DNA of 64,000 nucleotides from Diphasiastrum complanatum (taxonomy: Eukaryota > Streptophyta > Lycopodiopsida > Lycopodiales > Lycopodiaceae). Below, one piece after another: positions 21,391-32,475 of this stretch (position 1 is the stretch's first letter; each line of letters opens with the position of its first letter). Position numbers and translations under genes: made by a program. The notes below the pieces were generated by a model, which saw only the letters and a list, made by a program, of their open reading frames with translations, did no database searches and had not been told where the DNA came from. Location: positions 31,677,427 to 31,741,426 of the forward strand of contig CM055094.1 in NCBI GenBank assembly GCA_029204225.1. The letters are read 5' to 3'.

Positions 21391-22558
21391 CTCAGTCCAT
21401 GCAGTGCTTGAATTGCAATGGATTATGCAAGCAAACACAAAGAAACAGTAGGAGATTCAGACTAAAAACGAAATAGCAAAAGCATGCAACACTGACAAAA
21501 ATCTAAACACAGCGACAAGACAGTAGTTGATTCAAATTGATGTGTATGAAAATACAAGTCAGATTGATGTTGTTAGCACAAGGCAATTGCGGGCGAGACG
21601 CATGCTCAGGAAGCTAACTCTGCTCTGTAAAAGCTATAAGTTTATTACTGACAATCAGTCTGAAAGGAAGAAACCAATGCATGAAAGCATCTACAATATT
21701 TGTCTCTAATGGAATATGGTTTTATTACAATTGTTATCTCTATATACAATCTACAATTGTGCAGATGTATGTACAAGAAGATAATATAGCTGTTGTGCCA
21801 CCTGGAGTAGATTGTGGCTATTGTTGTCATTGTCAAAGTAGTTGCAAAGTATAGGAAGTGGGTGTGAGAAGGCTTCGACTATTCGGAGTCGAACGTGTCA
21901 CTGCTGATAGTTGATGAGGTAGATGAAATCGACTAATCTTGATGGTTTGACAATAGTTTGGCTTCTTTCCTTGACAAGTCGGTTGCCAATCTAATGCATG
22001 TCTTTAGTAATAGAATATTTTTACAGACTGTGCGACAATGTATATAAAACTGCAGCAAAATGAATGGAACTAGATTAACAAGGGATTTAGGAGAGTAGAG
22101 GAATAAATCCAACAAGAACTTGTGAAGCATGTGAAAAAAATAGATCCAATAATCACATAAATGGATCCATTATCTTTGGCTAAATTGGGTGCACATCACA
22201 CAACATCCACAATGTAGAAAATCTTCATTCTAGCATCCTAGTTTAGGTAAAATCATAAAAAATACACATTCAATGATAAAATCCAATTTCCTACTATCCA
22301 TGTTTATACCTCAACAATTGTACAATAGTCCTCACACGTGTGAAATCATTCCATAAAAGTTTAGATGCATTCTACACACTACAATCACCAATATCAAGAG
22401 AGAAGAGATAGAAGAAGATAAGAAGATAGAAGAAGAAAGCTCTCAAAAGATAATGAGAACATTTGATAAGCTTCTCCCTGTAGGGATAGCTATTTATATC
22501 ACTAAATATGCACGCTTAATGTCATTCCTTGCTCTAATAGATCTCTGCCTAGCTACTA
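21391..22558. other. Unassigned AT-rich interval
   Basis: No supported gene. One CACACGTGTG palindrome lies at 22333-22342. The stretch 22380-22450 is rich in AGAAG repeats. A GACTGTGCGACAATG stretch near 22025 resembles part of the copia LTR at 16.37 kb (GACTGTGCGACACTT) and may be a relic of it. Confidence 0.45.
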
Positions 22559-22672
22559 CTTATTACATCTATGGTCAAGACTGTTGGAGGGAGAATATGA
22601 TGATTCGGATGTTGTCCGACATTCACTAAATCTAATTGATATTATTTGGGCTTAAATTATTATAATAGATAC
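22559..22672. repeat. LTR-like dispersed repeat, copy 2, left part
   Basis: Matches 14615-14725 almost base for base up to ATTATAATAGATAC. The matching sequence resumes at 23633, so about 960 bp lies between the halves. Confidence 0.8.
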
Positions 22673-23632
22673 TTATTTCATTTTTAGTAATACCTAGAGA
22701 AGTACTCTTTAGATCATAAAGATCGAACGTAGTTTGTACCTTGAAGCTCTTTCATGTCTTTGTATGTAATGAGCTAGTATTGAGATAGCTTGGGATTTCT
22801 CCATATATCTCTTGTTCAATATTGTTAATCTTCAAATTTGGCCTAGTCTTGATGTTCTTCACATGTGCCAAGTCTATCTATATTTAGTTTGCTGGAATCT
22901 AAGTTCATCCTTGGATTAGTATTGCACTTGTTATTGTAGCCTTGTTTTGGTTGATTTAAAATTCTTCTTTATGTCATTTTTTGAACTGTATGCAAGGATA
23001 CAAGATTGATATTGACGTCGAGATCAAATTGGCACATAGAGAGATTTTGTGCAAGTTTTAGCACTTGTAGGGGAGATCATCTACAATATGTTTTTTGTCT
23101 CTGTATCTAATAATGTGGAATAGTCTTTTGTGATATATTTTTTACTCATACAAAGAGGTTTTTCATACTTTCTCCATCTCAATGTTGTGACCGTACTAGT
23201 ATTTCTTATTGTTTTGAAAGTTGGAGTGAAAAGTGAATTCATCTTGTTCCAAATTTTGGGTGATATCTTATTTGTGTCTTTAAATATATTTCACAACACT
23301 TACAATGTTCTTAGAGAGCACTTAGTCTAGTTCAAAAGATATTGCACACTATTTAGATTTGGTCTAGGATTCATCATTCTACTCAAGTTTCTATGATTAT
23401 GTCTCATCGAGCTAGTCTTGTCTTGGTACGTTGACTTTTTCAAACTATTTTATATGGGGAACAAGCATGTAATCACTGATTTTGGTTCATAGATTGATGG
23501 ATATTGTGCTAAGAAATTAGCTAAGATCTCATGTAGCACAAGAGATTCCAAAGTTTGATAAGAGAGCTAGACTAGCTTTTCATAATATTATAAAAAATGA
23601 ATATGTCTAATGAACTTTTAAAAGACTTAAGG
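22673..23632. mobile_element. About 960-bp insert splitting the LTR-like repeat
   Basis: Defined by comparison with the uninterrupted copy at 14.6 kb. It starts TTATTTCATTTTTAG and ends AAAAGACTTAAGG. It has no TG...CA ends, no clear terminal inverted repeat and at most a 2-bp overlap at the junctions, so its class is unknown. No coding frame was recognised. A complex rearrangement is possible instead of a single insertion. Confidence 0.5.
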
Positions 23633-23812
23633 ACATGTACATATAAAGGTAGGCTTGAAATACTCTTTTGAAGACTTGTTAGTCTAATAATCAAGGGCGT
23701 TGACTTTGAGGAGCCAAATTAATCAAAGCTACAACCAAGATGATGAAAGTATTCACACTTAAAGATACATTTTGAGAGTTAAATCTCTTATTAATGAACT
23801 TGCTTATATAGG
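23633..23812. repeat. LTR-like dispersed repeat, copy 2, right part
   Basis: Matches 14727-14905 from CATGTACATATAAAGG to GAACTTGCTTA. It abuts a - strand copia RT remnant on its right, as copy 1 does, but at a different point of RT. Confidence 0.8.
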
Positions 23813-23819
23813 TGATCTT

Positions 23820-24240
23820 ATTGAATATGCAGAACTTTTTTTTTTTTTGGTGATCATCAAACTTAAGGTATAAAATAGGATCATAATCACTTTGAGAGAA
23901 ACCAAGTGAAATAAGATAATGATGTAGTCTTGAATTCCAAGACCTAGAAGCTTGCTTCAAGCCATAGATGCTCCTTTGTAGGTGACAAACCTTGTCCTCC
24001 AACCCAAGCTTGATGAATCCATGGGGCTACTCCATAAAGATGTCTTCTTCCAGGAATCCATTAACAAATGCATTTGACACATCTATTTGACAAAGCATCC
24101 ATCCAAAATGAGACGCAAGAGCAAAAATCAATCTTATTGTGACCATCTTGGCCACGGGTGCAAAAGTCTCTTCATAATCTATGCCCTTCTCTTGGGCATA
24201 TCCCTTGGAAATTAGCCTTGCCTTGTGCTTGCTTGGTAAG
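23820..24240 (-). pseudogene. Ty1-copia RT fragment
   Basis: The - strand reads, with shifts, the [10 protein letters not shown]-like block (about 24190), the blocks around [17 protein letters not shown] and PHGFI (about 24020-24080), then VCHLQRSIYGLKQASRSW and FSQSDYDPILYLKF (23870-24000). A T11 run at 23829 forms part of the end. The YVDD box and everything after it are missing. Confidence 0.82.
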
Positions 24241-24249
24241 TGTTACATC

Positions 24250-24660
24250 CATGTTCATTGTTCAGTATGAGGGATTCGAAATAGTCCTTGATAAGGATAT
24301 CCGGCACTCCAGTGTACAAGTCTATTAGTTACACCACATCATTCAAGACTAGGCCAGTAATGTAATTAATAATCTTGTGAGGGCCCAGATGTCCTAATTG
24401 GCCCTAAGGAGCTAGTGCATGGTGATTGACTGCTTTTGTTACAAGAATAGGAGGTCAGATGCTATTGGGAAGGACTAGGAGATCCTAGAGGGAATAGTCC
24501 TTAGCTTTTGTGGACTATATCTCTTCTAAGAACTCGCCCACCTCCATAACCAGTTAGTTGCCAAGATCCTCTCCTCTCCTCTCTTGCATTTAGTCATTGT
24601 GGCTCGAGGGTGAAGTGGTTAGGGATTTGATCATCTATTTCATGTTGGTTGGGTGGTTTA
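24250..24660. repeat. Dispersed repeat, copy 1 (inverse of 43.76-44.08 kb)
   Basis: The reverse complement matches 43760-44080 at several islands: CCCTAACCACTTCACCC, GCAAGAGAGGAGAGGATC, GACCTCCTATTCTTG, GCAGTCAATCACCATG and AATGATGTGGTGTAACTAAT. Similarity looks about 70 percent by eye. The other copy lies next to a primer-site-like GCTCTGATACCA, so this may be part of an LTR. Confidence 0.65.
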
Positions 24661-25250
24661 ACTCCATAAATATATTTTTGGCTGCATGCAACAAGATCTA
24701 GGAAAATTTTCACTTGGTGATCATTATAGTAAGAATCTCTTCATATTATAGTCTTTATGTTTTGTCTCATGGTGAAAATATCACTTTGGTGGTATTTATG
24801 TGCATGACCTAATCATCATAGAGAATAAAAATTCTTGACAATACATGGTAAGCACGATAATGTGCGCCACTCTCCATGTTATGAAAATTACAACTTGTCC
24901 TCTTGTCTCATCAGTACCACTCCTTGACAAGAGGACTCATTGATTTTCAAATTGTCGTGCTCTGCTACTTTTTAGAATTTGTTGGGTTTAGCCTCAACAA
25001 TCCTTTTGCCAATTCATTCCTCCTAGTCGGGCTCAATTTGCAGCACATTCAAAGATATGTAAATAATGATTTGTTGCGTAATAGCAATATTCGTGTTGAG
25101 TTAGTGGAATTAACCAAGGAAGATCTATGTAGTAAATTTGAGATGACTAATCTCAATATTGTGAGCTTTTGTTTTGTATAGTTGTATTGATGTTGTCACA
25201 AAAATATCTTACTCAAAAGAAAAATGTTGATTTGCTTTTGAAGCACTTTG
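24661..25250. other. Unassigned AT-rich stretch
   Basis: Contains an open frame at 24903-25181 without any recognised motif. No LTR end or RNA was seen. Confidence 0.4.
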
Positions 25251-25730
25251 TATAATGGATTGCAAACTTGTTTTATAGTAGATCATTGCAAAGCTGCAAA
25301 ACACATCTTACATTATGTCAAACTATACTTTGGACTAGTTCAATATAGACACTTGTAAGCCTGCTTTTCTCGGTTGTATATTGAATGGGGAGGAAGTATA
25401 GATCACATGAGAATGGATAAGAAATATGTCTTTCATTTTGTCAATGGTTGTTATTCCTAGTCTAGTAAGAAACAACAAACTACTGCACTTCCACCATTGA
25501 TCATGAAGAAGAGTATAGTGCTTTATGTTCAGCTATGCAAGAAGTTACATCAATATGCCATATTTTTTTTTAAATTGGTTCATCTCAAGAGAAGGCAACT
25601 ACCATATTGTGATAGTTCTGGCGGCATTCAACTATAAACAACCTTGTGTTCCGCACACAACCAAAACCCATCAAAATCAAGTATCACTTTTTGTAATGGA
25701 AGTCAGTATTCAAAGATATTGATGTGACAC
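25251..25730 (+). pseudogene. Ty1-copia RNase H remnant (strongly decayed)
   Basis: Mixed frames reproduce the RNase H order: AAKHILHYVK (about 25290), EWGGSIDH (from the ADWGGD block), YVFHFVNG..S.SSKKQQTTAL (about 25430-25490), EEYSALCSAMQEV (about 25510-25545), then RRQLPYC..SGGIQL and a KTHQNQVSLF stretch standing for RTKHIKIKYHF (about 25600-25700). There are stops and shifts every 20-40 codons, so this is one of the oldest remnants in the window. Confidence 0.65.
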
Positions 25731-26829
25731 CTTGCAAGACTAAAAAATAGCTAGCAAATACAGTAATTGCTACAAAATTATCTATCAGAGATAAGTTTGA
25801 ATATCTTAGAAGTAAACTTTCTTTTAAAAATACTTTAAGGCTCTAGAGGATTTGCAAAAAATGAGAGCTCAAATTAATATGCTATTTTTAGTAGTTTACT
25901 TAGCTATGTCGATATAACAAGAAGTGTAATGTACTAGTTGCAAAATGGCCAAGTCACTAAGACACACGTCCCATGATGGCTAACCAACCCTTGCATGGTT
26001 AGCCCAGCAAAATTGTATGTATAGTGTTCTGGTAGAATGTAGATATCCAGGAGAGTCTTATGTGTAAAGTAAGTTTAGTTGATGATTGCTCTTGGATATC
26101 TATAATCAATTTTTATTTTTTGATACAAATCCAATTGATTCAAAAGATCTAGACTCATCATTTTTCAAAAAGCCTATATCCAATTTTTTCATTCAATCCC
26201 TAAAATGCAGATGCAAAATGGTCAATTTGAATTGATCTAAGAAATAGTGTCCCCACCCAATAGGATCTAGGTATATGCTACGAAAAAATCATACCACATG
26301 CCAAAAATCATACACAAATGGATGTGTATGAGTTTTGGCTAGTCCTAGAAAGGTAGTGAAGGGAGGTTGATAGTGAGAAAAGTTTGACTTATTTCCATGC
26401 TAATTAAATGTGACTAGAGGCCCCATGGTTGGCTCACTTCACTACCTTTTGCTAGGACTAGACAAAAATTATATTACAATTGACAACTGAATTAGCATAG
26501 ACAAGAAACAATCAACATGAATCTGAAATTCTGATAATAAGACCAGTACATATGATGATGGTGCTATCCAATCCGTGCACCCTGAACAAGGGTTTCAATG
26601 GCGATCTAGAATAGACTTTGGATGACTGATCTACACAAAAAAAGAATGCTCCAACTGCTAAGGAATGCTTCTCAATGTGGTAGTTATATAGTAGCAACCA
26701 TCATTAGAGAGAGCGAACAACCAAAAGATCAAAGGGATGCAAAACACCAAAAGTATGTTTTCACATAGGGAGCTGGAAGGCCAAATCATGAAGAGGTCGT
26801 ACCAGGATCGGGGTTGGGACCCTGCCGTT
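25731..26829. other. Unassigned AT-rich interval
   Basis: No gene or repeat family was recognised. AT-rich with scattered short runs. It borders the GC-rich hairpin array. Confidence 0.45.
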
Positions 26830-26909
26830 GGGGGGCTCTGCCCCCCAAACCCCTCGCTAGGGGGCTATCGCCCCCCGAACCCCCTGTTTCTCGAGGGGCT
26901 CTACCCCTC
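26830..26909. repeat. GC-rich array of three hairpins
   Basis: Three palindromic units stand in tandem with a period of 30-33 bp: GGGGGGCTCTGCCCCCC (26830-26846), GGGGGCTATCGCCCCCC (26860-26876) and GAGGGGCTCTACCCCTC (26893-26909). They are separated by AAACCCC/GAACCCCC spacers. The surroundings are about two-thirds AT, so the array stands out. Any reading frame here is only the translated repeat. Confidence 0.9.
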
Positions 26910-28250
26910 GACCCCTCTAGGACTTCTTGCTATGCAATCTAGCCATCTCCTAACCATCATGGTCTCACAATAGATCCCATACTAACAAACGTGCTCAATA
27001 ATGGCTTCTCCTCATAACGGGAGCCTTATAGAACTGAGAGGTGAATGTTTAGTTATGTCTAACAAATCATACACATCCATTTGCACTAACAATTGAGTGC
27101 ATGCCATAAGAGACTTCTTGGTTAGGAGTGATCCAAATCTATACATATCCCAAAAATAATAAGAGTTTTAATATCACTCAAAACCAACAACTATGCAATA
27201 TATATTGGGAGAGAATTTCTACAGGACAACTGTAAGTCAATGCAGATGGGATGTGTAGAGCCATTATTAGTTGAGATGAATGATAGTTCATTTGCAAAAA
27301 TAGATTGTCATGTCCTGTAAAAAGGGCAACTTTGTCATGATTAGAAGGTATGATTGAATAGGCTATTCATAGGGAATTCTGGAAATGTCTTTGAATCTCT
27401 TTTCTCAACATGACGTAAAGTCATCTCTAATCTACTTTCCATAATAATAGTCATGGGGGAGCTTGTCTACAAGATCTAGAAGACATATTTATTTAAACTC
27501 AGAGTTCACAAATCCAAACAAAATGTGGTGTAATAAGTGAAGCATAAATTTTAACCAGAAGCACACATCTAGAATGATTTGAGAAGACATCAACTTGTAT
27601 GTACCCACTAACCTTGTCCTTAATGTCCTATGAAGATCTCAAGGCCTTTCCTATCAAGGGAATATTCAATAATTTTTAACTTTAAGAGAGTAGAAAGGCT
27701 TTGATTTTAAAGTGATGATCTTGAAGGTACAACATTTATCACATTAGAAAAATGGAGCAGCTTGCTAATTAGGTTTTTCTTGGGCCTAGTGAATAGGGTG
27801 GCAAGTTTTATCGTGATAAAAAGGTCTTTTGATTTGAAATAGCCTTCATAAAAGAGCACATAAATCAAGCTAGGGTCAAGGTTAAGAACCAAAAAAATAG
27901 TAATGGCAATAAAATAGTTCAGTGTAGTGTTGAGTGATTGGGTAAAGATGAGATTTGTTCTTTGTTTAGGGTCAAGTGTTAAAATTTCACAAGCATTTGG
28001 ACCAATTTTGGACATATGTCTTGTAATTGGCAATTTGGCCATGTTATGCCATGTCACACGTGCCAAATAGCATATGATGCTTTTTCAAAAGTTTATTTCA
28101 CATCCTACTTTGTAATGAAACCTTTGAAATGATGCCAAAATGTACATAGATAGGTTAGAGAAAAAGTAGGAGCCAAAACTAGCAAGTTTTACATTGTTTT
28201 TGGATCTCGAGACCTTGACTCCTAATTAGAGTGGATCCAATGACCTGTTA
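26910..28250. other. Unassigned interval
   Basis: No supported gene. A - strand frame of 119 codons (27707-28066) has no recognisable domain and biased AT-driven composition, and is not annotated as a gene. Confidence 0.45.
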
Positions 28251-29296
28251 GGTTGGATGTTAGGGCTAGGTTATGATGAGTTCAAAGAAGCCCTAAAATG
28301 CTTAGATCCAAGCAACTTATATATAAATATGTGATGATTTCTCCATCAATTAATGAGTAAACATTTGGTTTTCCTTCTATCATTGTTGGTTGTGATCTCT
28401 ATGCTTGATATTTGCTATTTGCATTTGGTTCTTTGAATTTGTGGGATTGATAAGGAAGTTGAGGTACTATTGTCTGCCTGTGTCAATCTGTACACTCACA
28501 CGTGTGAAGGGAATTGCAAGAATTGGAGCCTCATAGTGGAGTTAAAGCCAAGGAAAAGCTAGTAAACACTAAATTGGACATTGTTTTTGGTATTGGATCT
28601 CAATTGCATCTATTCAAGGTGCTTCCTCCATCATTTCACAAGTTTATTGAAGTCTGCTTATAAAACCAAATTCAAGTCATTTCTTATCTACAAGATCAAG
28701 TTAGCAAGTTTTGCTTGTTTCCTTACATTTGATTCAAAGTGAGTTTTGGAGACAATCTCAAGGAGTAGCATTCGAGCATTAGAGAGGTAGAAGGATCAAA
28801 AAATTTGGAGATGATTTAGGTTTTTTTCAAGTGTATGGGAGACCTCCTAAGTGTCATTTAGGTTTAGTCCAAAGTATTTTGCACTTACTCATCATTAAGA
28901 TCATTTTCTTTTGTCAAAATTGTGGTCTTTTTAGCTTGTGCTTTGAAAGTAGATTGTTTTGATTCTTGCATAAAGGTTCAACCTGATTTTATAAGAGTGA
29001 TTTAGAGTTGCATTTATGTTCATTTATATCATCTTTTCTCAGGTTGATTGGATCTTTAAAACATTTGTGAAGTTTAGATCAAGGAGGAGTCAATCTGGAT
29101 CAATTCTCTACATCAAGCAAGCTAGTTACTATTTGTATCTTTTTCAATAGCATTGATTGAGCTCAAGATCAAGTAGAATCATGTTGAGAATTCATTTTTT
29201 GATCATTCTTAGGTACGTAGATAGTGGGATAGCTAGTACTTGCATCTTTTGTATTGTGTATCCATTCTTAGAGATCAAGCTCTTGTTTAGAGGAGG
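28251..29296 (+). mobile_element. Probable 5' LTR and leader of the copia at 29.3 kb
   Basis: A TATA-like box (TATATATAAATATG) lies at about 28319, followed by about 900 bp of T-rich leader-like sequence. GAGATCAAGCTCTTG at about 29270 resembles a degenerate tRNA-Met primer site just before the gag ATG at 29297. The LTR start was not fixed and no second LTR was found, so the boundaries are approximate. A CACACGTGTG palindrome occurs at 28498-28507. Confidence 0.45.
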
Positions 29297-30165
29297 ATGG
29301 CATCAATGAGTGCTTATCTTTTGGATCCTAGTGATAGAATGAACAAATCAAATTATTCTATTTGGAAAATAAGAATGGAATCAATCCTTGTAATGCGAGA
29401 CCTTATGGATATAGTGAGCCGGGATAAGGATGAAACTAAATACAAGAAGAGGTGCAAACTAGCCCTTCATTGTATTAAAATGAATGTAGCCAATGAACTC
29501 CTAAAGGAAGTAGGAGAATGTGCCTCGACCCAGGAGGATTGGGACTCCCTTCAAAAGGTTTATGAGTCAAAGAATGCAACAAGATTGCTTGCCTTAAAGT
29601 ACCAAATCTTACCAAAAGAAGCGAGATGGTGCTCATATATATATTTTGAGGGTACAGGAGTTGAACAATGAACTTGTCTTTAGAGGAGAGCCTATAAAGG
29701 AAGATGAGCTCGTACAACTAATTTTGAATGGCCTTTGTGTAGATTATTCTAACTTGGTGCTAGGATATGCCATAATGGGCAAATTGCCCGTAATCGAAGA
29801 CTTCAAAGGTGTCCTTATAGCCGAGGAGAATAGAAGACAACATTTCAATGCAAGGATGTATAGGCTCTCTATCCATGATGGAGATGATCAAGCACTCTTC
29901 CCTGAAGGCAAGGGCAAAACCAAGAGCAACGGAGCCACATTCAAGAAGGGTCAAGCGAAGATTGAAGATCAAGATGGATCCTCAACTCCAACTCCAAGCA
30001 AGACCAATAAGGACAAGTCCAAGATCAAATGATACTATTGTAGCAAGATGGGGCACTATGCCTCGGAATGCTTCAAGAAGAAGCAAGCACAAGGACAAGA
30101 AAACATCAGCCAAGAAGAGGAAGAGAGTCCACATGAGGACTCACTAATGATGTCAAGATTATTCT
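29297..30165 (+). pseudogene. Ty1-copia gag with zinc knuckle (nearly intact)
   Basis: The ATG at 29297 opens MASMSAYLLDP and SNYSIWKIRMESIL, the typical copia Gag N-terminus, followed by the DUF4219/UBN2-like helical region. A frame change near 29630-29650 leads to ELVFRGEPIKEDELVQLILNGL and VLIAEENRR. A Lys/Gly/Thr-rich tail ends at a TGA at 30030 that stands at the first Cys of the zinc knuckle; the remainder reads YYCSKMGHYASECFKK. Apart from one shift and this stop, the gag is complete. Role: capsid and nucleocapsid of virus-like particles. Confidence 0.88.
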
Positions 30166-31765
30166 CATCAAACTTCAAGGGGGCAGATCCATGGTGGATA
30201 GATAGTGGGGCAAGTCCCCACATGACAAGTAAAAGGGAGTACTTTTCAACTCTTTTATCTTATGAAGAAACTATCAAGTCTAGTTTTATAGCCAACGATG
30301 ATGTTTGTAAGATAGAAGGAGTAGGCTCTATCCCCTTGTGCTTAGGATCTTCAAGAATGTTAAAGGAGTCTTGTACATTCCTAACATCACTAAGAATCTA
30401 CTTAGTGCTGGAGAAATGGTTGATAATGGTTTCTGTGTGGAATTCACTTCTAAAGATTGTTACACAAAGAAGAAGGGCAAAGCTATTGCTAAAGGCACTA
30501 GACTTGGAAAACTTTACAAATTAGTTGACACCAATGTTGTGATGCTAGTCGAGGAGAAAAAATTGTCAAACTTTGATCTTTGGCACAAAAGGCTTGGACA
30601 CATCAATCCAAGTTCCATCGAGGCTATGTGAAAGGAGGAGCTTGCTTTAGACCTTCCAAGGTACTTAGCAATGGAGGAAAAGGTTTGTGAAGCATGTGCA
30701 CTATCCAAGGCACATAAGAAGGCTTTTCCAAGTTCTATCACAAAGGCATCTCATCCTCTTGACTTAATACATTCGGATGTTCACTTTGTTAGCACTAAGT
30801 CATATGGTGGAGCTTCAATGTTTTTAACATTCATAGATGACTATTCAAGATATTGTTGGGTTTTCTTACTTTCTTCCAAAGCTCAAGTGTTTGAAACCTT
30901 TGTCAAGTTCAAAACTTTTGTTGAGAAGCATCATAATCAAAGCATAAAGATCTTTAGGAGTGATAATGGAGGAGAATATATCTCCAATAATTTCAAAAAT
31001 CTTTGTGAGGAAGAGGGAATCAAGAAGGGGTTGTCTTGTCCCTACACCCCTCAACAAAATGGGGTGGCCGAGAGCCGAAATAGAACATTACGTGAATGTT
31101 CTAAAGCCTTGAGATTAGATGCATGCTTGCCAAAGTCCTTTTGGGGTGATTCACTCACTTATGCCAATTATTTGATCAATAGAGTTTCATGTAAATCTAT
31201 TGATGGAAAAACTCCTTTTGAAGTTTTGTATGGAAGAAAGTCCAACCTCAAGCACTTGAAAGTTTTTGGATGCACTTGTTCTGTGCATGAACCTTTGGAG
31301 ACAAGAACAAAGGAAGATCCATCATCAACAAAGGGGATCATGCTTGGATATGGCAACTCGAGTAAGGGATACAAGGTATATCTTCCATCCTTGGATAAGT
31401 ATGTGGTGTCTAGAGATGTAATATTGATGAATACAAGATGCAAAAACTTGATGATGGCTCAACCATCTCAACAATCAAGAGGATAGTGGTCGAGAATCAA
31501 GATGACCTTGATTTTGAGGAGGAGCTTGAACTAAGTCAACCAACCACACCTAGAAGATCATCAAGGGTAAGAGTAGAGCCAACAAGGTGCACATATCAAG
31601 GCAAGGGGCAGCAAGCCAAGGGTAATCCATCTACTTTTTTTGCTCTTATGTCAAGATTTGATGAGCCTTCAAATGTGAAAGATGCTTTGAGTTCAAAAGA
31701 ATGATACCAAGCTATGCTAGATGAGTATAATGCTTTGATGGATATGAACAAAAAGTAGTTATCTA
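30166..31765 (+). pseudogene. Ty1-copia protease-integrase-linker, truncated at RT
   Basis: The protease box WWIDSGASPHM is intact (30193-30225). A frame change near 30345 precedes LYIPNITKNLLSAGEMVDNG. The zinc region follows: WHKRLGHINPSSIEAM...VCEACALSKAHKKAF, with a stop at 30629. The integrase core keeps all three acidic residues in context: LIHSD (about 30770), RSDNGGEY (about 30958) and NGVAESRNRTL (about 31057). It continues to KTPFEVLYGRK and the TKEDPSSTKGIMLGY block, then a linker with SSRVRVEPTR. The frame ends just inside RT at about 31765. RT and RNase H are absent. It is the best-preserved copia coding region here. Confidence 0.92.
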
Positions 31766-31815
31766 TATACTTGTACCATGCTCCATGCACTTGTTTGAGA
31801 TCATATACAACTCTG

Positions 31816-31867
31816 TTAAGCTTGCATATTTTTTATTCTTGTCTCTAATTACATAGCCCTCAAGTTC
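31816..31867. repeat. Short copy of copia RT remnant found at 14.9 kb
   Basis: Fifty-two bases starting AAGCTTGCATATTTTTTATT match 14911-14962 almost exactly. On the - strand they encode part of the EGYVI..KY RT block. Confidence 0.75.
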
Positions 31868-31876
31868 TTTCATGCA

Positions 31877-32475
31877 TGTATTAACTACATTGAATGTTTG
31901 TCACCTAATTAGGAGAGTCATTGTACTTGGAAGTATATGGTTGTTGTGTCAACTATACAATACGGTCAACAAATCAAAAATGTTGACGTGGACGAGGACG
32001 TCACAAAATCTCTCACTTTGCATTTTACGTAAAGTGGTTTTCTCTCACTTCACAAATTTCGGGAAGTGGCTGGGAATGTTCCTTGTTCAAAATGGACAAC
32101 CTTTGGCATTTTCTCTCTTTTCAAGTTTTTGTGAAAAAGCCGAAGGTGCCTTTAAAAAAGTTTAAGGTGCCCTCAAAAAGGCGAAAATGTCTTTAACAGC
32201 TCAACTCTCTCGCTCTTTTCGGGAAAATGCGAAAAAGTTGAAGGTGCCCTTAAAACAAGTTTAAGCTGCCCTTAAAAAGTTGGTGAAGGTGTTTTTAACA
32301 GTTTAACTCTTAAAAATAGAGGACCTTCTAGAATTTTATCTCTCTCTTCGCATTTTTTGGGAAAATGCAAAAAAAGACGAAGGTGTTGAAAAAGTTAAAC
32401 TGTTGAACTGTGAACAAGTTGACTTCTTCATAAATAATTACACGGAAGAAGTCGAAGGTAAGTGTTGCAATTTTC
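31877..32475 (-). mobile_element. Partial copy of the 15.7-kb copia LTR
   Basis: Begins at the same TGTATTAAC end as 15727 and is collinear for about 600 bp, including both small hairpins and the subrepeats. It stops at about 32475, before the TGTTGGAAATT terminus. It abuts a - strand gypsy gag. No primer site lies next to its TGTATT end, so it is not the 5' LTR of the same element. Confidence 0.85.

Noticed and set aside
26737-26973. A 78-codon frame across the GC-rich hairpins
   Set aside because: Residues simply mirror the 30-bp repeat; no start context or neighbours.
27707-28066. A 119-codon - strand open frame
   Set aside because: No domain, no neighbouring gene structure, composition follows local AT bias; chance open frames of this length are expected in 64 kb of AT-rich DNA.
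15727-32475. The LTRs at 15.7 and 31.9 kb as the two ends of one 17-kb element
   Set aside because: A 5' LTR of a - strand element would have a primer site complement directly left of its TGTATT end; neither copy has one, and the second copy lacks its other terminus.
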